47,289 nt of DNA from the NCBI GenBank assembly GCA_025359565.1, contig JANYFY010000030.1:1-47289 (forward strand), in the 5' to 3' direction. The DNA comes from Gammaproteobacteria bacterium (lineage in GTDB: Bacteria; Pseudomonadota; Gammaproteobacteria; Steroidobacterales; Steroidobacteraceae). The first letter of the stretch is position 1, and each line of letters begins with the position of its first letter. A program made the translations under genes and the position numbers. The notes under the pieces were generated by a model. It saw only the letters and a program-made list of their open reading frames with translations. It searched no databases and had not been told where the DNA came from. Shown here one piece after another: positions 36,241-45,009 of this stretch.

Positions 36241-38205
36241 GCACGATCGACACCTCGGCGCGCGCAATATCGCCACGCTTCTCAGTGCATCGTTTTCAGT
36301 ATTCTGCTGGCAGCCACACTGTTGCCTAGCAACTTCGGTTTGGCCGCCGAGTCTACGGTAACCACGATAAGCGTCGATGCCACGCAGGCACCGCGAGGCA
36401 TTATGTCGGCTCATATGGACATTCCCGTCAGCAGCGGTCTCGTGACATTGGTATATCCCAAGTGGCTCCCGGGTCGGCATAGCCCAGCTGGACCCATAAC
36501 CTCGCTGGGTGCTCCACGCTTCAGTGCGAATGGTCATCCGCTGCTATGGCATCGTGACGCGATCGATCTTTACGCTTTTCACGTGGAAGTTCCTGCAGGC
36601 GTCACGCAGCTCAATGCAGACGTGGAACTATTGACGGCACCGGCACCCGATGGCGTGGTGCAGGGTTTGGAAACACCGCGTTACGCGACAGAAGCTTTAC
36701 TAGTTCTTGAGTGGAATCAGCTCATCTTGTATCCGGCGGGAATAGCCAGCGATGATCTTGTCTATCGCGCATCGGTACGCCTACCTCCAGATTGGAAATT
36801 CGCGACGGCGCTTAAAGCCGCGTCTTCAAAGCATGGTGAAACAGACAACAGTGTGAATTTTGAGCCCGTCTCACTAACCACTCTAGTTGATTCAACACTA
36901 TTAGCCGGACGCTTCTTTCGTGAACTAACCTTGGGTGGGCCTCCCAACGTGACATTGCACATAGCAGCCGACACGCCTGTTGCGCTCAATATGTCACCCG
37001 ATACGGAAGCGCACTATAAACGCCTCGTCCATGAAGCTACCGCATTGTTTGGCGCGACCCACTACGACCATTATGAGTTTTTGTGGTCTCTCACTGATCA
37101 AATCATGCCCGATGGCTTGGAGCATCATGAGTCCAGTGATAATCGTTCGCCTTTACGCGCGCTACTCGATGATCCCACGCGTCGCGCGGAAGCGAACCTA
37201 CTACCACACGAATTCGTTCATTCTTGGAACGGCAAATATCGACGGCCCGCGGGCCTAGCTACGTCTAACTACCAAACTCCCATGCAAGACGAAATGCTAT
37301 GGGTCTATGAGGGACTAACAGAGTATCTAGGCGACGTACTGGCGACCCGTAGTGGACTCCTCACCGAGGCAGAGTTTCGCGAGGAACTTGCCCGTATTTC
37401 GGCCGCAATGAATTCCCACAGTGCGCGCGAGTGGCGCTCGTTACAAGAGACGACTATAGCCGCGCCATTACTCTACTATCAGTCACGCGCCTGGGCGGCT
37501 CGCCTGCGACGACAAGATGATTTCTATCAGGAATCAGCGTTGCTGTGGCTCGAAGCGGATACCCTAATTCGCCAAGGATCCCAGGGAAAACATAGTCTTG
37601 ACGATTTTTGCAAGCTGTTCTACGGGGCACCGAACTCTTCACCCCAGGTAGTCACGTATGATTTCACCGCTCTTGTCAAAACACTGAATAGCGTATTTCC
37701 TTACGATTGGGCGAAATTCTGGACTGTTAGACTCAATCGCTTGCGAGCCGAAGCGCCTTTAGAGGGATTGCAAGCGGCTGGTTGGCACCTTGAGTTCACG
37801 GCGATGCCTTCAACGATGCACCTCGCTCATGAGGCCGATGACAAAGATTTAGACCTGCGCTACTCGCTAGGGTTTTACGTTGACGACGAGGGAGCTACCA
37901 TCGGCGATGTTATCCCACGCTCTCCGGCCGATCTTGCCGGCGCAGCACCCGGCAGCCATATAGTCGCGCTGAATGGTTACAAATGGTCCAAAGAATTATT
38001 GCATGACACGCTTGCCGCACAAGCAGCTCCGCCATCGCCACAAGGCTCACTCTCACCGCTCACATTTTTGGTAGAGAAAGATAATATATTTAAAACGCTG
38101 AACATTAAGTATGCGAGTGGCGAACGCTATCCAAATTTATCGCGCATACCACAAACCAAGGATTTACTTACCGAAATAGCGCGGCCACTATTTCATTTGC
38201 GCTAG
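36169..38205 (+). CDS. M61 family metallopeptidase (glycyl aminopeptidase-like) with PDZ domain
   Basis: The 678-residue peptidase has a zinc site HEFVH (H347, E348, H351), a third ligand E381 in WVYEGLTEYLGD, and a C-terminal PDZ-like region (about 560-640) with a GATIGDVIPRSPADLAGAAPGS block. M61 enzymes remove N-terminal glycine or alanine from peptides. An unusual N-terminus made of five degenerate MPLAS-like units precedes a signal segment (about 38-63), so export to the periplasm is likely. Several ATGs inside the repeat (36169, 36184, 36199) could serve as starts. It follows the receptor by 15 bases and should be co-transcribed, which suggests a peptide-derived substrate. Confidence 0.87.
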   Translation: MPLTSMPLASMPLATTPLASIRLAARSTPRRAQYRHASQCIVFSILLAATLLPSNFGLAAESTVTTISVDATQAPRGIMSAHMDIPVSSGLVTLVYPKWLPGRHSPAGPITSLGAPRFSANGHPLLWHRDAIDLYAFHVEVPAGVTQLNADVELLTAPAPDGVVQGLETPRYATEALLVLEWNQLILYPAGIASDDLVYRASVRLPPDWKFATALKAASSKHGETDNSVNFEPVSLTTLVDSTLLAGRFFRELTLGGPPNVTLHIAADTPVALNMSPDTEAHYKRLVHEATALFGATHYDHYEFLWSLTDQIMPDGLEHHESSDNRSPLRALLDDPTRRAEANLLPHEFVHSWNGKYRRPAGLATSNYQTPMQDEMLWVYEGLTEYLGDVLATRSGLLTEAEFREELARISAAMNSHSAREWRSLQETTIAAPLLYYQSRAWAARLRRQDDFYQESALLWLEADTLIRQGSQGKHSLDDFCKLFYGAPNSSPQVVTYDFTALVKTLNSVFPYDWAKFWTVRLNRLRAEAPLEGLQAAGWHLEFTAMPSTMHLAHEADDKDLDLRYSLGFYVDDEGATIGDVIPRSPADLAGAAPGSHIVALNGYKWSKELLHDTLAAQAAPPSPQGSLSPLTFLVEKDNIFKTLNIKYASGERYPNLSRIPQTKDLLTEIARPLFHLR

Positions 38206-39093
38206 CCAATGCTCACCATCTGGCCATTCGGGCAGCGACTTAGCGCAACGAAAGCCACTATCCTCATCGGCACGACTAGCGAGTTCGTAGCGACAGGTGG
38301 CCACCCATGCCCGCCACAGGGCCGTCGTTGGCTGAAGGGGGGCTGGTCGCGGAGATTTTCGCTGGGCTTAGGTCCTCACCCCAAGGAAAAGTGTGACGTT
38401 CAGGGCTGCGAGCGATATATTCCCATTCATCTTCAGTGGGCAAGCGCTCGCCCTTGAAGCGGCAATAAGCCATGGCGTCCTGAAAACTCACTGCCACTAC
38501 GGATGCGTCATCATTGGCCGAAGCCCGCTTCACAGCGTTGCGCCAGTTACCACCCTTGATCGGTTGCAACTTACCCGCCAGCACGGCGTAAGCGAATTCA
38601 GCAGACTCAGCTTGGGTGCAGCCACAGAATAATTGTGCGTACTGTGCATTGGACGCAGGATTGTTAGCAGCAATCGCAGCGCTGCTCACTTCCGACGCTC
38701 GCCTAACGGGCGCAGCGAAATAAAAACCACCTGTGAGCGACGAGGACTCCCAAGGAACCTGCTTGCCGCCGCCACCGCGCCTGGCGCCGTCGAATACGCG
38801 ATCAGAATTCCAGCCGGTGCATCCATGGTGGCTAGTCCGTGATCCACTGAGCGCATGCTGCGAGTGAACGGATTATTGCGGCGGACGATAATTTCAAAGC
38901 TTAGCTTATGGAGTGCGTCACCGATTAAGGCCGCATCATTGGCAGGATTCGGTAGCGGACCACTTTCGTATTCAGTATTGCCGATCACCAAGGCTAGCCG
39001 CGGCTCTGCCGCCTGCGCGAGTAGCATCGTTATTATGAGTATGAGGCGTGCGCTTGCCGTGAATCTCGGTAGTTTTTCAACTACGCGCGGCAT
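38206..39093 (-). pseudogene. Caspase (peptidase C14)-SUMF1 fusion protein, decayed
   Basis: The gene once encoded an exported caspase-like domain followed by a formylglycine-generating-enzyme (SUMF1) domain. Seen on the minus strand: a signal-like start at 39093, LALVIGNTEYE and LPNPANDAALI (caspase start), RNNPF and AGILIAYSTAPGAVA (late caspase), then, in another frame, GKQVPWESSSLTGGFYF and the SUMF1 blocks RLPTEDEWEYIAR and PWGEDL, and finally DEDSGFRCAKSL. At least three deletions are visible, near 38880 (removing the region with the catalytic His and Cys), 38768 (frameshift) and 38300 (frameshift). With the catalytic dyad missing it cannot be an active protease. It shares its 5' end with the opposite caspase remnant. 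Confidence 0.8.
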
Positions 39094-39865
39094 CGATCTG
39101 ACTACCACCGATCAAAACCTAGTCATTCTCGCGGCAGCCCGTAAAAACGAAGTTACCTGGGATACTTCTAAGGGAGGTGCTATGACCTACAATTTTGGAA
39201 AATGTCTGGCCGGAGAGGCCAAGGACTCGGATCACAGCGGATCGATCTCTATGCAAGAGCTCACCGACTGCGTTCAGGCACGATTAGACAAGACTCAAGA
39301 AGCCACAGCGTTACAGCACGCCACTTTGGTAGGAAACACTGCCTTGGTCCCGGTGTTTGCTGCGACCGATGATAGTGCTAAGCCCCCTACCGATACACCC
39401 AGCGCGCCTGCCGATAAACCAAACCCGGCGGATACGCTTGCGACCCTCCACGACATTTTTCAGCAACGCGACGACCGCTGGGAAGTACAAGTAACGCTCG
39501 CTCAACCGACATTAAAAATTGGCGGTAATCTGAACATGTCGATTCGCTCGCAGCGCAATGGCTTTGTGTATGTTTTTTATCGGGGTACTCAAGCGGATAG
39601 TTTTTACTTGCTATTCCCCAACCAACTGGATGCCTCTGACACCATAAGCGCCAACCAAGAACTGGCGCTGCCACGCCAAGATTGGAGTGTGACAGGCCTA
39701 GGGCCACGCGGCACTGATCACTTGCTAATTATGGTCTCTGAGACGCCCCGAGATTTTTCAGCCCTAGCGCTACCCGCTGAATACGTCAGCCAATCGGGTC
39801 CCTTCGACAAAATTACCCCTACTACGCGGGCTGCGCAGCGTATCAGCGAGATTGCAACACTGTAA
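39086..39865 (+). pseudogene. C-terminal half of second caspase-like protein with EF-hand and DUF4384
   Basis: The plus-strand frame matches the last part of a caspase-like domain (LVILAAARKNEVTWDTSKGG), an EF-hand-like loop (DSDHSGSISMQE at 39224-39259, all ligand positions suitable) and a DUF4384 domain (NGFVYVFYRGT..FYLLFPN..GTDHLLIMVSETPRD). The first half of the caspase domain and any start region are missing; homology begins close to 39086, where the opposite caspase remnant starts. The open frame continues upstream to 38855, but that part is antisense to the other remnant. It is probably a 5'-truncated pseudogene, though expression from an internal ATG cannot be excluded. Confidence 0.68.
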
Positions 39866-39927
39866 GCGGCTGCCGGCAGCACCGATTGTCGCCGCAACGG
39901 TAAGCGTGATTTAGGGATCGCCCGACG

Positions 39928-40632
39928 TTGCTCGCGGTTTGCTCACAGCACGATCCTCAGATCGCAACGCCGACTGTGCAATCTACGACTGCTGCACCTT
40001 CAACTCTTCCACCGGCCAGCACGCGCAGCCTCGCCACCAAACATTTACCGCCGGGTGCTATACGCTTTGATCGAGCCGTCGTTGTTGATGCCAACGGTTT
40101 TGCCCAGCCGATTGCCTCCTCGACATTATTTATTCTCCATGGTTGGCATACCAAGGGCGGAGTGCAGTGGGGCTACGAGCATTTATGTACTAACGGCTAT
40201 AATTTTAAATGGAGCGCGACTTCGCCCGACGGACTTATGCGCATAGCAATTCTTCCGCAAACTCGCTGGGAAAATAACAATTATGGCGCACCGTCATCGT
40301 CGCCCGGTTGCCAGATAGCGCCCTACACCAACGCCCAAGCGTATTTAGTGCATCTCGTCGAGCGCTGGCACCCCGGCGCCCGAGTTCTCGATTACCAGCG
40401 ACGCAAGGATCTTGAGCAACAATTCGCACAGTACAACTCCTCTACACCGATGCCCTTGGGAAGGTCCCGCACGCACGCCGAAAGCGGCGAGATTTTATTC
40501 AGCTTCGACGATCAAGGGCATGAAATGCGTGGCTCCATCGCTGCGGTGGTCATATTCGCCACCATGCGTACTAACGCTGGAATGGGTGAAATGAAAGCGC
40601 TGCGTTTCGATAGCTATATCCACGCCTTTTGA
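39928..40632 (+). CDS. Conserved-looking protein of unknown function, possible lipoprotein
   Basis: I do not recognise a family. The 234-residue frame starts at a TTG with LLAVCSQ right at the start, which looks like the end of a lipoprotein signal whose first part is lost; an in-frame stop at 39907-39909 prevents extension. The C-terminal half holds several aromatic and cysteine positions (LCTNGYNFKW, WENNNYGAPSSSPGC) that look structured. No domain function can be claimed. It may be 5'-damaged like its neighbours. It precedes the secreted protein gene at 40675 by 42 bases. Confidence 0.5.
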   Translation: MLAVCSQHDPQIATPTVQSTTAAPSTLPPASTRSLATKHLPPGAIRFDRAVVVDANGFAQPIASSTLFILHGWHTKGGVQWGYEHLCTNGYNFKWSATSPDGLMRIAILPQTRWENNNYGAPSSSPGCQIAPYTNAQAYLVHLVERWHPGARVLDYQRRKDLEQQFAQYNSSTPMPLGRSRTHAESGEILFSFDDQGHEMRGSIAAVVIFATMRTNAGMGEMKALRFDSYIHAF

Positions 40633-40674
40633 TAGGATACGCACCAGCAGAGTCGGTGCACAGGAGCATTTAAT

Positions 40675-41946
40675 ATGATTTTCAAACACCCATTTTTTAA
40701 TCGACCCTACCTCATTGCGCTGGCGGCACTGACATTCTCGGTTTCGGCACGCGCCGACGTCACTGTCGACCAGAAAATGACACTCGATGTAGCCTCAATG
40801 ATCCGCATGCACGGCACCTCAACCCTAAGTATTGCCGGAGACAAACAACGTAATGATTTTGAGTCGCATTGCGAGGGCATGATGTCCTTGTTCTGTGGAA
40901 ATCTACAGAGCGGTGAGATCATCCGCTTAGACAAAGATCTAACCTGGAACTTAGAGCCGTCGAAGAGCCGGTATCGCGAAGAGCAATTCGCCACGCCCGA
41001 GCAATTAGCCCAGATGCGTGCCAAAATGCAGCGAAATATTGAAAAAATGCGCGCGTGTCCCATGCCAAGTGGGGTGCCGAGCGGGCCACCGGATCAATCC
41101 AAATGCACCATGTCAGCACCCAAAATCGACGTTAAAAAAACCGATGAAAAGACCTCGATCGCTGGCCACGATGCACAACGCACGCTCGCTACCCTGACGC
41201 AGTCTTGCACAGACAAACAAACAGGCGATGTGTGCGACACCGTGATTGCAATGGATGTCTGGCTTACCCAGGACATTTTGCCCGGTGCTACCGATCGTGA
41301 AGCCTTTCAACGCGCTTATGCGAAGAAGCTCGGCCTGGATGATGCACAAGGCGCAATGCGCGGTGCTGCCCTAAAATTCCTTGCGCCTTACCAAGCGCAA
41401 ATGAAACAACTGGCAGCAAAATCAAGCGATCTAAAAGGACAACCGCTCAGTACCTCATTCCGGATGCTATTCGGAGGTCCTCAATGCGGAGCCGCGACAA
41501 AAATGCAACAGAGTAATTCCGCCGGCGGCAACCTCATGGGTGACGCGGGTCAGGCAGGCGTGGACGCAGGCGTTAACTCCACTCAAAACGTCGCCAATGG
41601 CACGGCTCAGGATGCAATTAGTCGTGTAACTGGAACGAGCATTGGCGGAGCCATCGCCGGTTCTGCCGTGGGCGCATCAGTTGGCAAACTGATGGGCGGT
41701 TTGTTCAGCAAGAAAAAATCGACCTCCCCTACAGCTGACAGCGTTGCGCCCATTTCGACTGTTGCGGGCAAAGATGCATTTCCGAAACTTGTACAGATGG
41801 CTAGTTTTACGGTTGAAACTGTAACCATCAAAACCGATCCGCTTCCAGCAAATCATTTTGAAGTACCGCCAGGCTGGAAAAAATTAGCGCCGAAAGTCAG
41901 CAAGGACGGCAATGAAGATTTTGTCTGTCCGAAGTCGGGTGGTTAA
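40675..41946 (+). CDS. Secreted protein of unknown function
   Basis: The 423-residue protein has a clear signal peptide (LIALAALTFSVSARAD) and a good AGGAG site at 40662-40666, 8 bases before the ATG. The mature part has six or more cysteines in the first 260 residues, suggesting disulfides and a periplasmic or extracellular place. A glycine/alanine-rich stretch near 290-345 (DAISRVTGTSIGGAIAGSAVGASVGKLMGGLF) could be membrane-interacting, as in glycine-zipper segments. I cannot name a family. The frame and signals look intact. Confidence 0.75.
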   Translation: MIFKHPFFNRPYLIALAALTFSVSARADVTVDQKMTLDVASMIRMHGTSTLSIAGDKQRNDFESHCEGMMSLFCGNLQSGEIIRLDKDLTWNLEPSKSRYREEQFATPEQLAQMRAKMQRNIEKMRACPMPSGVPSGPPDQSKCTMSAPKIDVKKTDEKTSIAGHDAQRTLATLTQSCTDKQTGDVCDTVIAMDVWLTQDILPGATDREAFQRAYAKKLGLDDAQGAMRGAALKFLAPYQAQMKQLAAKSSDLKGQPLSTSFRMLFGGPQCGAATKMQQSNSAGGNLMGDAGQAGVDAGVNSTQNVANGTAQDAISRVTGTSIGGAIAGSAVGASVGKLMGGLFSKKKSTSPTADSVAPISTVAGKDAFPKLVQMASFTVETVTIKTDPLPANHFEVPPGWKKLAPKVSKDGNEDFVCPKSGG

Positions 41947-42087
41947 GCGCTGAGCTGTCGCGGCGATAGTGCGATCAGGGACTGACTAGGGCCGTCCAGG
42001 CCCTCGCCCTGCGGGCGCGCTACGCGCGTCCAAAATCGCTACTGCGATTTTGTCGAACCGGTGCGTTCGTCCACACACCCCATAGCC
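41947..42087. other. Hairpin-rich intergenic region with REP-like character
   Basis: The region holds a perfect hairpin AAAATCGC (42032-42039) / GCGATTTT (42044-42051) with a 4-base loop, which could terminate the gene at 40675 because the second arm ends in T's. GC-rich palindromic stretches precede it. The segment GTCGAACC at 42052 on is the reverse complement of GGTTCGAC near the start of the 97-bp repeats at 1 and 183, so it may be a diverged relative. No gene seen. Confidence 0.5.
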
Positions 42088-42130
42088 CCAAAATAACAAA
42101 GGACCTGATGCAGGTCCTTTGTTATTTTGG
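42088..42130 (-). terminator. Terminator hairpin of tRNA-Ser, 20-bp perfect stem
   Basis: Bases 42088-42107 are the exact reverse complement of 42111-42130, with a 3-base loop at 42108-42110. The stem is long and starts with the CCA end of the tRNA at 42128-42130 (minus strand). The structure would end tRNA transcription; because the stem is perfect it should also work in the other direction. Confidence 0.8.
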
Positions 42131-42220
42131 CGGAGAAGGTGGGATTCGAACCCACGTGCCGGAATTACCCGACCATCCGATTTCGAGTCGGCGCCGTTAT
42201 GACCACTTCGGTACCTCTCC
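42128..42220 (-). tRNA. tRNA-Ser, anticodon CGA
   Basis: The 93-base minus-strand sequence begins GGAGAGG at 42220, ends with the encoded CCA at 42128-42130, and forms a cloverleaf with a long variable arm as expected for tRNA-Ser. The anticodon loop contains CTCGAAA, so the anticodon is CGA, which reads UCG codons. The T-loop GTTCGAATCCC is standard. The acceptor pairs GGAGAGG with CTTCTCC through one G-U pair. The mltF-like gene downstream is transcribed the other way. Confidence 0.95.
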
Positions 42221-42346
42221 TATTAACTTATGCCTTTTCTGCCTGTGATGGCCTAAGCACCTACACCAAAAAAGGCTTTGTCCGATCAGGGGCAAAACTC
42301 ACTCTGTTATTATAGCGTATCGAAATTAGCCTAAGGAGCCCAAATT

Positions 42347-43090
42347 ATGGCCCTGCGACTTAAATTGACTTTAGCGGCATTTGTGCTTCTAGGGACGAGT
42401 TCAGCATCGACGATGATTATAAGGCCTCTGGTGTCTTTAGCAGACGTTCCTGAGCCTATTACGACTAACATGCAAGGTAATAGCATTTCCGACGCGATGG
42501 CGGACGGCGATTTAAGTGACGTTTCCGATCGCGGATTTGTTCGGCATTTACATAATCGGCTACCGCGCTATCGCCAGTGGTTCGAGGAAGCGGCCAATCA
42601 GAGTAGTCAAGATTGGCAGCTATTGGCCGCTATGGGCTATCAAGAGTCTAAATGGAACCCTAAAGCGACCTCTTCTCAAGGCGCTATAGGGCTCATGCAA
42701 TTGACCCAAAAAAGCGCTGGCGAGTCCCGGGTTACCAACCTGACAGATGCACATGAAAGTATCATGGGCGGTGCACGCTATTTTCAACGCATGTACAAAA
42801 CCATTCCGACACATGTCCCAGAACCCGATAGAACCTGGCTGGCGCTAGCCGCCTACAATATTGGCTACGGACATTTAGAGGATGCGCGAATACTCGCACA
42901 AAAAGCCGGACGCAATCCAGATTCATGGACCGACGTCAGTGAATTCTTGCCGCTGCTGTCACAGGAACACTGGTACGCCCAAACTGCAAACGGCTACGCC
43001 CGCGGATCTGAACCGGTTCATTACGTAGAGGGCGTTCGCAGTTATCGAGACCTGCTCGATCGCATATCAACAGACGTATCACTCAATTAA
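42347..43090 (+). CDS. MltF-like lytic transglycosylase, SLT domain only
   Basis: The 247-residue protein matches the C-terminal catalytic half of MltF, which cleaves peptidoglycan glycan strands. Seen: a signal-like N-terminus, the catalytic glutamate E100 in MGYQESKWNP, GAIGLMQLT, and LAAYNIGYGHLEDA. Typical MltF has about 460-520 residues because an SBP_bac_3 (amino-acid-binding) domain precedes the SLT domain; that domain is absent here. The start has AAGGAG at 42333-42338, 8 bases before the ATG, and its own signal segment, so the short form looks expressed, not broken. It is convergent with tadA, with a 12-base overlap; in E. coli these genes are also neighbours. Confidence 0.85.
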   Translation: MALRLKLTLAAFVLLGTSSASTMIIRPLVSLADVPEPITTNMQGNSISDAMADGDLSDVSDRGFVRHLHNRLPRYRQWFEEAANQSSQDWQLLAAMGYQESKWNPKATSSQGAIGLMQLTQKSAGESRVTNLTDAHESIMGGARYFQRMYKTIPTHVPEPDRTWLALAAYNIGYGHLEDARILAQKAGRNPDSWTDVSEFLPLLSQEHWYAQTANGYARGSEPVHYVEGVRSYRDLLDRISTDVSLN

Positions 43091-43564
43091 TTTATCAACC
43101 CATCGTACATTTCGTCGCGTTTCAAAAAAACTTCGCAATAAAATCCCGCTCTCTTCGCTACACACACCACCGAATATATCCATCCGATGCGACAAGCGAA
43201 GATCCCGAGGTAGATCCAACAAACTTCCACAGGCCCCCGCTTTCAAATCCCACGCTCCAAACACTACTCGCGCCACCCGCGCATTGATTAATGCCCCAAT
43301 GCACATCGCGCAGGGCTCTAAAGTCACATACAAAGTGGTCTTACCCAATCGATAATTTAATTCGCGCAAACCCCCAGCCCGCAGCGCCACAACTTCCGCA
43401 TGCGCGGTAGGATCATGGGTGCTTACAGGGCAATTCCACCCCTCAGCAATAACCTCATTGCTCCGCACTAACACCGCCCCGACCGGAACCTCTGCCTCCG
43501 CCCCTGCCCGTCTAGCGAGCTCGAGCGCCCGCTGCATAAAATCAATGTCTCTCCATGAATTCAT
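43079..43564 (-). CDS. tadA: tRNA-specific adenosine deaminase TadA
   Basis: The 161-residue enzyme converts adenosine 34 of tRNA-Arg(ACG) to inosine. Seen: the zinc motif HAE (H55, E57) and PCAMC (C85, C88). Length is normal. The ATG at 43564 gives the full N-terminus. It is convergent with the mltF-like gene (12-base overlap). The gene is essential in many bacteria and appears intact, which contrasts with the debris beside it. Confidence 0.95.
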   Translation of the reverse strand: MNSWRDIDFMQRALELARRAGAEAEVPVGAVLVRSNEVIAEGWNCPVSTHDPTAHAEVVALRAGGLRELNYRLGKTTLYVTLEPCAMCIGALINARVARVVFGAWDLKAGACGSLLDLPRDLRLSHRMDIFGGVCSEESGILLRSFFETRRNVRWVDKLIE

Positions 43565-43744
43565 CGGCCTAGTGTAGCGTCAACGTTCGCCTCCAACACC
43601 AACAGTTGCACTGCCAGCTGTTCGCAAAAAAACCTATCTAACGCGCCGACGGCACGCCAATGATCAACTGGCTGTCGCGGTGACTACTTGCCTTAACCCA
43701 CCGCTGTGTCGACCGGGTAAAGCTAGCCTCGGTGTCGCTGGGCG
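43565..43744. other. Intergenic stretch without recognised gene
   Basis: These 180 bases lie upstream of tadA. One minus-strand frame stays open for about 50 codons (about 43635-43788) and ends in a stop, but its residues match nothing I recognise. It could be the end of a decayed gene of the neighbouring polysaccharide remnants. I see no RNA or promoter. Confidence 0.4.
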
Positions 43745-44128
43745 CTACCAGCGTGTATATAACGCCCAATATCGCAGCAGGGGGTGGCAGCCTGCATTAT
43801 ATTTGCCAATGTAGTCACTAACGATGAAGCATGCTGCCGCAAATTGCTGGTCACGTAGGATTGGCGCGGCGTGAACAAGGTCGTCCGCATACCCATCATC
43901 GAATGTGATCGCAATACATCCGGCGGCTTTGCCCGCCCTTAGCCTGCGCATTCCTGCGGACAGCGTGACGCCGGTCACTCCTACGCGTCGCAACCATCTC
44001 ATCTGTTGTGCGAACTGGCGGAGCGATACATAAAGCTGTGGCATACGCATGCCGTCTGGAACGCGCGCCACGTTGTGATAGTTTAGGATTGCGAGCATCG
44101 GATGCTTAGCATAAGGTAAAGCGCGCAA
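43745..44128 (-). pseudogene. Polysaccharide deacetylase (NodB domain), N-terminal remnant
   Basis: The 127 residues match the beginning of NodB-type deacetylases that remove acetyl groups from chitin-like or peptidoglycan-like polymers. Seen: LAILNYHNV and the metal/catalytic motif ITFDDGYADD, then FIVSDYIGKYN, after which the remaining two thirds of the domain, including the expected histidine metal ligands, are missing. The frame ends in residues that do not fit the family. I infer a truncated pseudogene. Next to it lies a glycosyltransferase remnant, so both probably come from an exopolysaccharide cluster. Confidence 0.75.
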
Positions 44129-44181
44129 AAGTATCGCTCGCGCGACCGCCTACGTATGCTTCTAGTATTGTAGTTGCGGTG

Positions 44182-44700
44182 TCAATGCCGGAATGAATTC
44201 TTTTGCGATCTTGAGAGAGGCGAAATCATCGCGCACGTAGTGATTATTCCCCCCATATGTGTGCCTATGACCGCAAGCCGCATGGCTTGCGCCTCCGCCA
44301 CCACCCGACAAAACGTCTCGGGCACGACGCTCTTGACGCGCCGGATCAATTTTGGTTTGACCGAAGGTTGACCGCCATGATGCGCGGTTTTCAGCAATTC
44401 TGGCAGCGTGAGCAGCTTCGGTCATTTGCGGCGAGAAATTTCTTCCGCGAAGTGGATAAGGCGCTCGTCGAGGCACGTATCGCACACTAGTTCCGTAGTT
44501 TTGAGTAGAGATGGAAACGCTCGGATGATGTCGGAATTCGCCAATTCATATCGACTATGCAGCCGGACGCGTTCAGCGTTGCCACCAGACGGCAGGGCGA
44601 AACTTGATCGGCGGAATTCGGCGAGCCAAATTGCTATAAATGTCCATGAGGCCCAACCGGCTAAGGTAGACCTGAAAGCGCACTCGGCGCTACTGCTCCT
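44182..44700 (-). pseudogene. Possible glycosyltransferase family 4 remnant
   Basis: One minus-strand frame contains PETFCRVVAEAQAMRLAVIGTHMGGI at about 44230-44310, similar to the donor-binding E-x7-E region of GT4 enzymes. Upstream, after a stop codon near 44430, the same frame stays open for about 90 codons (about 44430-44708). The rest of the enzyme is not recognisable. The frame has an internal stop and no start signals, so it is decayed. The GT4 identification rests on one motif and is moderate to weak. Confidence 0.45.
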
Positions 44701-44763
44701 GCCGATCTAGTCACGTTTGTGCTATAGTGTGTACAAATTAACACAAGCTTGGAGCCTGTTCAT

Positions 44764-45009
44764 ATGTCCTCGACAACTATCACCGTACGGCTCGAGGAAG
44801 AAATCAGGGATCGACTTGGTCAGATCGCCGAGTCGACGCAGCGAAGCAAGTCGTTTTTAGCGTCCGTAGCGATCTGCGAATTCGTCGAAAGAAATGAGTG
44901 GCAGATTGCTGAGACCCGTGCAGCGCTCAAAGAAGCCGACGCGGGCGATTTCGCGAGCACTCTCGCTGTGCAGCGGTTGCGCAAGAAATGGAAGGTAGAT
45001 GCCGATTAG
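44764..45009 (+). CDS. RHH-type antitoxin (CopG/ParD-like)
   Basis: The 81-residue protein has an N-terminal ribbon-helix-helix (TTITVRLEEEIRDRLGQIAESTQRSKSFL), with a flexible C-terminus that should wrap the toxin. The ATG at 44764 has GGAG 9 bases upstream; the TTG at 44749 is a poorer start. A -10 box TATAGT lies at 44723-44728, and an imperfect repeat TTGTG/CACAA spans 44717-44746, likely the self-regulation site bound by the antitoxin. It overlaps the toxin gene by 11 bases, as is usual in type II modules. Confidence 0.9.
   Translation: MSSTTITVRLEEEIRDRLGQIAESTQRSKSFLASVAICEFVERNEWQIAETRAALKEADAGDFASTLAVQRLRKKWKVDAD

Noticed and set aside
36004-36537. 177-codon minus-strand open frame with a repetitive stretch
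   Set aside because: It is antisense to the tandem repeat and signal region of the M61 gene; its repetition is a reflection of the 15-bp unit.
42128-42220. Integration site of a genomic island at the tRNA
   Set aside because: No integrase gene or repeat of the tRNA 3' end was found in the window.
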